Source of the DNA: Russula earlei
Lineage: Eukaryota > Basidiomycota > Agaricomycetes > Russulales > Russulaceae
DNA length: 21,994 nt
Direction of reading: 5' to 3'
NCBI GenBank assembly: GCA_025769875.1
Contig: JAGFNK010000779.1
Coordinates: forward strand, 1 to 21,994
Shown: positions 1 through 9,409 of the stretch, in pieces
How positions within the stretch are numbered: position 1 is the first letter of the stretch
Layout: every line of letters begins with the position of its first letter
Notes under the pieces: generated by a model
What the model was told of the DNA's origin: nothing
What the model saw: only the letters and a program-made list of their open reading frames with translations
The model's database searches: none
Position numbers and translations under genes: made by a program

Positions 1-1429
1 GCTCGGTCACGGGACGAGGACGATCATTCAGACTTGCACCGAGATCAAGCGGCGACAACGGCTCTGGTGATACGGACAAAGTCAGGTTGTGCAGGCCGAA
101 CTTGAGCCCGTCGAGCGAGATGTCGAGTTGAAGTGTCATATGGTCCCGCTTCAAATTCCCCACCCATGTTCCTTTAACCTCGCCCGGAAAGCGACGTCCC
201 ACATGAACTTACGGGTTCCTATGGAGCCAGTCAATCAAAGGCCGACGAGAGCAAGGACACATAGAGGCTTACAGTAGGCATTGCTTCCGAATCAGTTGTC
301 AAGCTATGCCGCAATTCTCGATCGTCTGGTTCAATCATCGACGGCCCCGCGGCACGATCGGTTGGGAGATCGGAAGTTGAATTGGTATTGTGTGCGGGAG
401 CGTCGACAAGATGATGCTCCGAAAAGTGACTCGCGACGCCTGTAGTCCTGACCTCATCTTGCGTGCTACTGTCGTTGTTGGCAGAACGTGTGGCGGTCTC
501 TGGGCGACCAGGAAGAGTTATCTCCGCCTTGGCACCTTGATAATCTGTGGCGCGCGAAGATGGTGGCCGATCAATGGCAGATTCCATGGGCCGGTCCCGC
601 TGGAACTGACGTGGGCGGGGTTTGACAGTGCGGGAGCTGTCCCCAGAGACAGAGTGAGAAGGTGAGTTTGGGAGAGAACGGAGCTGGTCGACAGCGCTCG
701 GTCCGGAGATGTCTGAAAGGCAAGTCCATAGGCGAGGGCGACTGGACGGGGCGCTCATCGAAATCAGGATCAAAGGAAGATTGAGTTGGAGGTGAGTCCA
801 GCCTCGGAGGAGCGTTGCGCTTGGGGGTGCTTGGAGCCGGAGGAGTTATCGTTTGGTCCAAGCACCTTTTCAGCGGTGAGAAAGGCGCTGCTGATGTTGG
901 GATTCTGAGAACGACGTTGTGCAGAAGCGGGAGTGTGGGTTAAAGGACTCTGCTGGGATTCTCCGGTGTTGATGCAAGGCGATTGAGATAATGGAGTCTG
1001 TTTCAGAGACGGAGACGTTTGTGCGTGGGTGGGAATGGGGGTTGGTGGTGGCTGCCTGCCGTGTAGCGACTTCAGAGATGGGCTGGCGTGCGCTTCGCCC
1101 AGAGAGCGCTCCGAGGTTCTGAGCGGAGAGTGTTTGCTACGTGAGGCAATCGGATTATTGTAGTTAAAAGGATGGACATACGAGACGTTGCTTTGAACGT
1201 TTTCCGCTCGTCCGGAAAGGGTAGAAGAACCAGAACTCGGGTCAATATCTATGTTCAAAGACCTTGAGGATCCAGCCGGGTCTGTCATCACGATTAATGA
1301 GCTTCCGGGTACGGACACCTGAAAAGTACCGGCACCTTGATCATGGGTTTGACGAGGAGAACGATAATCAGGCTGTGACACATTAGCGACGCCCGCAGAG
1401 TACGGACTTGTTTGATAGTATTTAGACAT
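1..1429 (-). pseudogene. Frameshifted paralogue (copy A) of the 809-aa gene at 2939-5626; truncated by the window edge
   Basis: This is a degraded tandem copy of the intact gene at 2939-5626. The matching start codon is the ATG at 1429 (MSKYYQ, against MPNYHQ in copy B). Similarity runs through all of exon 1, the first intron (219-272, GTAAGC to CATAG, one base longer than in copy B) and the start of exon 2. Three single-base insertions relative to copy B break the frame: about 866-870, about 718-725, and about 184-187 in exon 2, the last leading quickly to a TAA stop. Copy A also lacks a 51-bp in-frame block present in copy B at about 5091-5141. Several other length differences are multiples of three. 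The 3' half of the gene would lie left of position 1. The product, if any, would be a short Ser/Pro/Thr-rich fragment of unknown function. Sequence error cannot be fully excluded. Confidence 0.75.
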
Positions 1430-1731
1430 GGTGCTCGTTAGCGTTAATTTCCTGAGTCGTACTGAATGTCGTCAGTTGTAAGCTCGTAGCGGTAAATTGA
1501 TGGGATACGTACGTAGAGAAAGCTCTAAATGGTCGTGAAGGAGTGGACACACAGAGAGAATTACCTGAGTTAAAGAGCGAAACGGGAGGAATTGCAGTAG
1601 GGTCGATCAACGACGCCGCAAACCAGGAAAACAGCAGAAGTTTGCCGAAGAGACGAGGACGAGCTGCGGTACGTATACAAGCCCGCGAATATCCCCCTAG
1701 CGCTCATAGTCGTCAACGAGGCTCGTTCTCC
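1430..1731 (-). promoter_or_regulatory. 5' flank of pseudogene copy A, with altered TATA-like element
   Basis: This stretch is closely similar to the 5' flank of copy B (5627-5933). In copy B the minus strand reads TATAAG at about 5872-5880. The matching place in copy A (about 1671-1678) reads TATACG. A shift of about 5 bases relative to copy B near 1447-1456 closes the upstream open frame in copy A, which supports this segment being untranslated leader in both copies. Calling the element a TATA box is inference. Confidence 0.35.
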
Positions 1732-1931
1732 AACACGAGCACGTCAAGATAAAATAATGGATGTTCATGACCGAATTTCAAAAAAGATATAGCAGCCAAT
1801 GGGATGAGCTCATTGATCAGTGGCAGGGGCCGTCAGTAAGATTTCTGATGTACGTGTATAGGCCCTTGTCGTGTTTCGTCGTTGTTTCCCTAGAAAAGGA
1901 CAATAAGTCGACGGTGCCACAGTACTGACGG
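1732..1931. repeat. About 200-bp tandem repeat, unit 1 (promoter-derived)
   Basis: The segment begins AACACGAGCACGTC and ends TACTGACGG. It is repeated with few changes at 2007-2199, and a third, orthologous copy lies at about 5934-6122 upstream of copy B. Shared landmarks are GCCAATGGGATGAGCT, TGATGTACGTGTATAGGCCC and AATAAGTCGACGGTGCCAC. No open frame runs through it. It lies between gene copy A and the remnant of its divergent neighbour, so it is probably intergenic promoter DNA. Confidence 0.8.
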
Positions 1932-2006
1932 CAAGTACTGCCCGTGGTGGTAGCGGTGCCACATTATGTCACGTGCGAGTCAACCCAATCCCTGAAACCA
2001 TCTCCA

Positions 2007-2199
2007 AACACGAGCACGTCAAGATAAAACAATGGATTTTCGACCGAATTTTAGAAAAGAAATAGCAGCCAATGGGATGAGCTCTCTGATCAGGGGCCGT
2101 TGGTAAGGTTGCTGATGTACGTGTATAGGCCCTTGTCGTGTTTCGTCGTTGTTTCCCTAGAAAAGAGGACAATAAGTCGACGGTGCCACGTACTGACGG
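2007..2199. repeat. About 193-bp tandem repeat, unit 2
   Basis: This is the second copy of the 1732-1931 unit, in direct orientation. Unit starts are 275 bp apart, with an unduplicated linker at 1932-2006. It shares several bases with the copy B unit that unit 1 lacks, such as GAGCTCTCTGATC and GGTAAGGTTGCTGATG. This suggests it did not simply arise by copying the present unit 1. Confidence 0.75.
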
Positions 2200-2756
2200 C
2201 TAGTATATGGGTGATCGGGAACTCACCAATTGATCACCATCTCGCCGATTTCATTTTCCCCCGTATCTGCTTGAACAACTTTGTATTTATACTTTTGAGT
2301 GCCATTAATGTAATTTTATCAAAGAAAAATGGAAGTCCATCAAGTAATTTTTTTGGTTGGAGGTCACACTGCATCGCGGGCCTGTGACTTGTGACCGACG
2401 AATTGATTTGATTGGTACAGTATGTCATCTTGTACCTCCCTCAGGTCTCTTCTCCTTCATCTAGTCTACTTCAGCCTTCAGTCGCGTTTAAGTCACCTTT
2501 CACCTTAAGTTATTCGCCATCGGATCTACTCGCTCACCTCAGTGCCATATCGACCGACTGGTATGGTACATCTCTATGTATATAGCCATGTTCTCATCTT
2601 TGAGAACACGACAATATCATCAGACATCTACCCAGAAGAATAGAATCCCGTCTACTTGTTGCCGTCGCGCGCAGCCTATCCCCTCCCGTTTTCGCCTCCG
2701 TCTACTCTTTTCCTTCGGGTGAACACAACCTCCAGCCACAATAACGCATCGACAAT
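2200..2756. other. Gene-free spacer inside the duplication
   Basis: No convincing coding exon was seen. The stretch is AT-rich near 2270-2360 and pyrimidine-rich afterwards. By position it corresponds to the start of the divergent gene at 6236 onward, but I could only see clear similarity at its right end (2757-2841). It is probably decayed coding and leader DNA of the second copy of that neighbour. Confidence 0.5.
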
Positions 2757-2841
2757 TTATTCCTAGTCTCTTATCTGAGAACATACACGCTCATTTCTTG
2801 TATCCGAAACCATGATCGTCATAGCTACTCATTCGTCACCA
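2757..2841 (+). pseudogene. Short remnant of the divergent neighbour gene (copy of 6541-6632)
   Basis: Blocks match 6541-6632 in the same order and orientation: TTATTCCT, ATCTG(A/G)GAAC, TACACGCTCA, TCTTGTAT, GATC(G/A)TCATAGCT and TCGTCACC. In the full gene this segment encodes the region leading into the second hydrophobic stretch. Here the frame is broken and nothing longer than this scrap survives. It shows that the duplication unit extended into the neighbour and that the breakpoint lies near 2842-2938, just beyond the 3' end of copy B. Confidence 0.6.
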
Positions 2842-2938
2842 CACACAGAAACGTGAGAGTGCAAAATATAGGTCTCATCACGTGATTCCTGCATAGCTAG
2901 AGTGATGCGCTGTGCCCGACAACTGGACATCCCCTGGG

Positions 2939-5626
2939 TCACATCGGGGAAAACTGCACAGGTTCGCCGAGGTGACGTATCGCGTGCTTGATCCCTTCGA
3001 TCTCCTCGCGCACCTTGGTAAGACGTGCTTTATGGTATTCAAGCGCCGCCGCCTGCTCCCGTGAAGGGTCGGTTCTTCGTGCCCCATGTTGCACGCGTGA
3101 GCGGTACTTTTGCTCACGACGAACGTGGTAAGCGAGCTATCAATAATCAATACATGTAATATGGCGCCCCAGACGGTGATGTGCGTACCTTGAGACGTAG
3201 AGCGATATCCTCAAACTTGATCGTGAACTGAGAGATCCGCTCCATGGCGTTACCTCTGTATGCAGTATCTGGATTCTCAAAAACGCGCCGTGCGAGGAGC
3301 GTGAGGCGCGTAAGGTTTCTGAAATTCACCGTCGCCCACGTAAAGTGGTCTATGAGTTGAACAGACGAGCAAAAAGGCATGAACAAACGCACCGCTGGAG
3401 CGAGGTAGTGAATTCATGCTGCTTCAGGTACCACTTGCGTTCCGTTTCACCCATGTGTTCTAGATGCCACTGCTGCTCTCGTGCAGGCGGCTGTCCACCG
3501 TCTGTGCCGAGTGACGCCTGCCGCATCGGCGGCCACGTGAGCAGGATGATGGGTGAGAGGTCGAAAAGCGCGTCGTCGAGCGCTGTACAACGATCTTCGA
3601 CGTCATGTAGTGAGACGCCATCAGGCATCATCACCAGGTTTTGCCACTCGTTGGCGAGGTTCCGGAGCGCCTGCGGGATGTACAATATGAATAATGAAAA
3701 AGAGGCGGTCAGCGAGATTCTTCCCATAATTCATTCGTATAACTCGTACGTTTCGGATAATACCGACTTCTCTCTCGCCCTCTTTGATCTGCACAAGGAC
3801 AGGTTCGCTGTCCAGAGGGCCAGGGATGTTGGACGGAAGGTGGCGATGTTCGACGGATTGAGCCGGGGGGTGCAAGCGCGCGGTTGGCAGCGGGCTGGCA
3901 TATGGAATGCTCAGCCTTGTCGGCGTGTGGAGTAGTTCGGGGATTGGCGTCAGCGGGAGCTCGCTCAAGACGGAAGCGGTTGACGGACGGCTCCTGTCTG
4001 TCGTGATGGACTGCGACGAGTCGGTCCGGGCATCCCAGTTACCTTGGCGTTCTTGGGTCTCTTCGAACTGATTTATTCGGTTCATGCTTATTTCTGCCGC
4101 CGACGTTGCATGCGTCCAGTGTAGCTCGGTCACGGGACGAGGACGATCATTCAGACTTGCACCGAGATCAAGCGACGACAACGACTCAGATGATACGGAC
4201 AAAGACAAGTTGTGCAGGCCGAACTTGAGCCCGTCGAGCGAGATGTCGAGCTTAAGTGTCATATGGTCCCGCTTCAAATTCCCTACCCATGTTCCTTTGA
4301 CCTCGCCCGAAAGCGACGTCCCACATGAACTTACGGGTTCCTATGGAGCCAGTCAATCAAAGCCGACGAGAGCAAGGACACATAGAGGCTTACAGTAGGC
4401 ATTGCTTCCGAATCAGTTGTCAAGCTATGCCGCAATTCTCGATCGTCTGGTTCAATCATCGACGGCCCCGCGGCACGATCGGTAGGGAGATCGGAAGTTG
4501 AATTGGTATTGTGTGCGGAGGCGTCGACAAGATGATGGTCCGAAAAGTGACTCGTGACGCCTGTAGTCCTGACCCCATCTTGCGTGCTACTGTCGTCGTT
4601 GACAGAATGTGTGGCGCTCTCTGGGCGACCAGGAAGAGTTCTCTCCACCGTGGCACCTTGATAATCTGTGGCGCGCGAAGATGGCGGCCGATCAACTGCA
4701 GATTCCATGGGCCGGTCCGGCTGGACGTCGATCACCAGACGTGGGCGGGGTATGACAGTGCGGGAGTTGTACCCAGAGACAGAGTAAGAAGGTGAGTTTG
4801 GGAGAGAACGGAGCGGGTCGACAGCGCTCTGTCGGGAGACGTCTGAAAGCCGGTCTATAGGCGAGGGCGACTGGACGAGGGGTGCATCGAAATCAGAATC
4901 AAAGGAAGATTGAGTTGGAAGAGTGTCCAGCCTCGGAGGCGCGTTGCGATTGGGGGTGCTTGGAGCCGGAGGAGTTATCGTTTCGTCCAAGCACGTTTCA
5001 GGGGTGAAAAAGGCGCTGCTGATGTTGGGACTCTGAGAACGACGTTGCACAGAAGCGGGAGTGGGGGTGAAAGGACTCTGCAGGATGTCAGCGTATGTCA
5101 CTGGGGCCGGCGCCTTGGACCTCTGCTTCTGCCGGGATTCTCCAGTGTTGAGGCAAGGCGATTGAGATAATCGAGTCTGTTCCAGAGACGTTCGTGCGTG
5201 GGTGAGAATGGGGGTTGGCCGTAGCTGCCTGCCGTGTAGCGACTTCAGAGATGGGCGTATGGCGTGCGCCTCGCCCAGAGAGCGCTCCGCGGTTCTGGGC
5301 GGAGAGAGTTTGTGGGGTGAGGCAATAGATTTGTTGCAGTTACAAGAATGGACATTCGGGACGTCGCCTTGGATGTTTGCCGCTGGTCCGGAAAGGATAG
5401 GAGAACCAGAACTCGGTTCGATATCTAGGTTTAAAGACATTGAGGATCCAGCCGGGTCTTTCATCACGATAAATGGGCCTCCGGGTACGGACACCTGAAA
5501 AGTACTGGCGCCTTGGTCATGGGCTTGACGAGGAGAACGATCATCAGGTTGTGACACATTAGTGACGCCCGCAGAGAGCGAACTAAAGAGAACGGAGGAG
5601 GTGGGGACTTGATGGTAGTTAGGCAT
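2939..5626 (-). CDS. Hypothetical 809-aa protein, disordered N-terminal half and helical, partly coiled-coil C-terminus (copy B, intact)
   Basis: I do not recognise the family. The model has 5 exons: 5626-4394, 4340-3750, 3670-3393, 3318-3189 and 3136-2939. The introns (53, 79, 74 and 52 nt) start GTAAGC, GTACGA, GTGCGT and GTACGC, and the frame closes exactly (2430 nt). The start is the first in-frame ATG; the open frame above it has no ATG and is shifted in copy A. Residues 1-411 are rich in Ser, Pro and Thr and look disordered. Exon 2 opens with a likely beta-rich stretch (GTWVGNLKRDHMTLKLDISL) followed by more low-complexity sequence. From about residue 609 it is helical, with heptad-like charged stretches such as YHKARLTKVREEIEGIKHAI near the end. 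No signal peptide or membrane segment is visible. It sits head-to-tail with its decayed paralogue and diverges from the gene at 6236. Exon boundaries are fairly sure; function is unknown. Confidence 0.75.
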
Positions 5627-6235
5627 GGTGCTCGTTAGCGTTGATTTCCTAAGTAGAGTCGTACTGAATGTCGTCAGTTGTAAGCTCGTAGCGGTAAATT
5701 GATGGGATACGTACGTAGAGAAAGCTCTAAATGATCGTGAAGGAGTGGACACACAGAGAGAATTACCTGAGTTAAAGAGTGAAACGGGAGGAATTGCAGT
5801 AGGGTCGATCAACGACGCCGCAAACCAGGAAAACAGCAGAAGTTTGCCGAAGAGATGAGGACGAGCTGCGGTACTTATACAAACCCGCGAATGTCCCCCT
5901 AGCGCTCATAGTCGTCAACGAGGCTCGTTCTCCAACGCGAGCACGTCAAGATAAAATAAGGGATGTTCATGACCGAATTTCAGAGAAGAAATAACAGCCA
6001 ATGGGATGAGCTCTCTGATCGAGGGCCGTCGGTAAGGTTGCTGATGTACGTGTATAGGCCCTTGTTGTGTTTCGTCCTTGTTTCCCTAGAGAAGGACAAT
6101 AAGTCGACGGTGCCACAGTATTGTAGCGGTGCCACATATGTCACGTGCGAGTCAACCCAACCCCTGGGTTCCCAAGGGACTCCCACGGAAAACCCAACTT
6201 GTATGCACCCAACTCCTCCCCTCTCGTGAAATCTT
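5627..6235. promoter_or_regulatory. Bidirectional intergenic region between copy B and the 6236 gene
   Basis: This 609-bp region separates two divergent start codons. The part up to about 6165 is the counterpart of 1430-1994 in copy A. On the minus strand a TATAAG element lies at about 5875, some 250 bp upstream of the 5626 ATG. The 5934-6122 block is the single-copy version of the tandemly repeated unit at 1732-2199. Similarity to copy A ends after GTCACGTGCGAGTCAACCCA. Confidence 0.5.
5934..6122. repeat. Third copy of the promoter-derived repeat (single here)
   Basis: This is a direct match of the 1732-1931 and 2007-2199 units, sharing the same landmarks. It is present once in the copy B promoter, so the extra unit in copy A is specific to that copy. 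Confidence 0.75.
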
Positions 6236-9071
6236 ATGTTCCCTCTCGTTGTTGCCTTGGTTCTTGCTGTGGGCCTACCCTTGTTGCCTTTCAGCTTGTA
6301 TCGAGCATTACATCTTCCATCCTTAAAGTTCAACTTCCTATTGACCCCCAATGCACCTGAGCAATTTTCGGTCCCTTCCCCAGAAGCTACGCTATTCCTA
6401 GAAAGCGGATACTCCTCCAAATCGACTCTGGACGCAGGCGGTTCTTCTCAGTACTTGATTTTCTCTAACACATCTAGTCCTCAGTGTTTGACCGACACCA
6501 CCGATCGACCTGTATCCGTTGCACTGAGAGAAAAACAGCATTATTCCTTTATCTGGGAACTTATACACGCTCAGCTCTTGTATCAGCTCGCCGAAGCCGC
6601 GATCATCATAGCTGTCTCATTTTTCGTCACCGCTATATTCTTTTCTCCTAACTGTCTCTCCACTCTCATGGATCGCTTGTGTACTGCTTTTTTTATCTCT
6701 CGGCAATATACTCCAAAGGCTGCCCTGTCGTCTTTCCTAGAAGACGTCCTCTGTGGACTACGCAGTTACTGGAAGGATAGCAGCGTTTCCAAGAACCAGG
6801 ATCCATGCTTAACGGCCAAATCGCTTCATCAGGCCGCCCTCAATGACCTCGCTGACACCGTTCCAGGAAGGTGTTACGAAGGAAGCGTTTCTGTTCCATC
6901 TTTAATTTCCGCCTCTATTCCACGGATGACTTCGGCTCTTTGCCTTTGGATCAGGCTCAACTTACTTCTGGGAGCTCGTCTTCTGTTGTGCCATTCGTCA
7001 CCCCATCGCCTACGAGGATCCTCTCTCCGATGGACTCTAGATGCACGCCTTTTCCGGATATTTTGACTCATCGGCGATGTGAAACACGAATATCTGAACA
7101 AGAACGGCCTCACTATATCCTCGGAGCTCTTGTCAAACGTCAAATGTCTCAGATTCACCGGCTCACCACCATTACCGATACCGCAAGCTGCGATCCTGAC
7201 AGCACCAATTCAAATATGTTTTCTCATTCGAAGATCGGTTTATCTCGTACTGTCGAAGCATCAACCTCTTATAGCAACGCCTCTTTGTCTCTCGCTTCCT
7301 CCCCAGTCTATGGCTCTACAACGTCTCGTCTATCTCCATTTTCTCTCCCGAAGGAGGATTCTTACAACTCCACCACTCTCGGTGCCGATCCAACTCTGCT
7401 CACAGAGACTCCTTGTACAAATCAGAAAGCCAGCACCACCGGTTGTTCATCTCGGATGGAGAGCATCAGCACCTCGCCTGGAGTGTTCCAGCAGTGCCAC
7501 AGGCGCGACAAGTCGGATGGTATTCAAGCTTCAACTGCCAAATCTTGTCTTGAGGATATTACTTCTCCATTAGCTCCGGAAAACGTAGATGTAAGCCGTA
7601 CATTCTGGGAAATCGCTCTGCAAAGCGGTGAAGGAAGAGCCGAGGCGCTTGACGAGGAAGCGGCGACTTTAGAATGTCTTCCAATGACCTTGATAACACC
7701 GCGCAAGCCTGAACATGTCGAAGGTAGCTCTAATGTCGCTGATGTTGCTCTTGGAGTGATTGTTGTCACCCCTGAGGGCGAACTGATTGTGCCTGCAAGC
7801 CAGAGGCTGGACGGAAGGCACGTAGTTCATTTCCGTACATCGGATTCCATTATTCATGCGATTTACACAGTACATGCAAAGATATTAAAGCCCGCCCTGG
7901 TCATTCCCTGCGAGAACCGCTGGCCGAGAAATACTGCCCTCCTGCGGCGCGTCGGAGGACGTCAACCTGGCACTCCGGCTTTTGTGAGGACTCGGCATCA
8001 CCTCCCTCATCACTACACCTACCCAATTCTCTATTACCCCCGACACCCATTAGCCAACGGCGTTTTGTGCATCACGACTCCCCAGCAGGTCTCTCCGACA
8101 GCTGGCGTCGTACAACTCCCCACCTGACTGTAGACCATACACCGCCGACAGTAGTACCTATGTTACCTTCAATGAACATCCAGCTGTCAGCTGGTGCAGA
8201 GACTGAGGGAAATTCAACGCTGGGGAACTCACCTCAAGCGTGCTCTGCCCTTTCGACGGCCAATACACCCCTATCTATCCTATGGATGAGAACGATAGCT
8301 GCCGAAGATGCCATGATTGTGAACAACCAGGATCCTCAAATCCCACCTGCCGATCGTGGTCTGTCTCGACATGCCACACTTGGTTCCACCCCCACAGAGG
8401 AAGAGACGGCGTCCACCGAGGAGGGTACGGAGGCGACTCGGGTAAGGAAAGTCATGGGTGCAGCCAAGGAACACTGGGATCGTGGAGCGAATCGACAACC
8501 AGATGTGCCAAGCGTGGCTCCCCTTATACCGGTAGCGATGGGAGGGGACGGCCGTCGCTCGTTGCAGGAAGTCGCCTACCTGTCGACACCCGCGCTGAAG
8601 GCTGCCGAATATCTGGTCCATTCCCCCACAACTTCTACACTTGCAGCCTCGACGCTGGGCACGGTTACTTATCATCTCAACGCACCACTCCCGATCCGTG
8701 AGCACATTAACAGTGTGAGCCGAGAAGCCACCCTATCGACCTCACTTCGAAAACGGAAGGCATTGACGGAACCTCACACGGAGGTACTCCAACCGAGTGA
8801 CCCCTTGACACCGCATCTCCGCCCGCGTACCCGTCACTCCGCCCCGCATCTCGGCCAGTATGCCAACCAGCAGCAAGTGAAAGGGCGTCGCGCGGGGCGG
8901 ACGCCGGAAAGTTCGAAGCGACGGCGAATGCGCACGGCTAGTGCCGGAGGTGTGGAGAACTGGTATGTCACGACGCCCACATCGGATATCGACCGGACTG
9001 GTCGGATTGTCCTCCCCGCTGGAACCGGATGGAAGACGGGTCGTTCGTCGGCCGCAAACCAGCAGCCGTAA
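6236..9071 (+). CDS. Hypothetical membrane-anchored Ser/Thr/Pro-rich protein (frame changes unresolved)
   Basis: The family is not recognised. Three long open frames follow one another: 6236 to about 6870, about 6871 to 7834, and about 7870 to 9071. The start is the ATG at 6236, which opens with a strongly hydrophobic stretch (MFPLVVALVLAVGLPLLPFS) that could be a signal peptide or anchor. A second hydrophobic segment (AAIIIAVSFFVTAIFF) falls near residue 120. The middle is Ser/Thr-rich, and the C-terminal 390 residues are polar with a basic cluster (SSKRRRMR) near the end. The second frame change fits a 56-nt intron, 7835-7890 (GTACAT to TTAAAG). The first, between about 6866 and 6975, has no good donor, so it may be an unusual intron or a frameshift. 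Coding quality is good on both sides. The gene diverges from copy B, and part of it was caught in the duplication. Length would be about 900 aa. Confidence 0.5.
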
Positions 9072-9409
9072 TGAGAGGAGAGGCAGCCCACAGTGGTGGT
9101 CGCATAAGCCTCATTTCGTACATACATCTTAGTCTGTCAGGCATCGGATTTCGTTTTGTACCACCAGGCTTAATGTACCGATCATTGCATTACGATCGAA
9201 ACGCGTAGAAATATGACGTCCTCCCTAGAAGACAGGCGTACTACAGTCTCTCGCCCTTCTGATGGCCCTATGACCTTCTTCGCGGGTCCAGGAAATGAAC
9301 CCGCACAGCCAGCACGGGGCGCATTGACACGGTGCCAAGGGAAACGCTGAGTGCGTGACGAGGCGCATATCACCGTGGGGAGGAGGAGTGTGTAAGCCAG
9401 CCCGTCATC
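9072..9409. other. Short convergent intergenic region
   Basis: These 338 bp lie between the ends of two convergent genes. I see no coding exon, RNA gene or repeat in them. Confidence 0.5.

Noticed and set aside
1732..2199. Long terminal repeats of a retroelement
   Set aside because: The two units are close together, lack TG..CA ends and target duplications, and match the promoter of copy B, so they are promoter-derived.
4341..4393. Stop of the copy B gene at 4331 (open frame ending ...WLHRNP)
   Set aside because: A 53-nt intron (GTAAGC to CATAG) joins exon 1 in frame to the well-composed exon 2, so the apparent end is intron read-through.
5627..5812. N-terminal extension of the copy B protein (open to 5812)
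   Set aside because: The extension has no ATG and is frameshifted relative to the conserved start in copy A, so it is probably leader.
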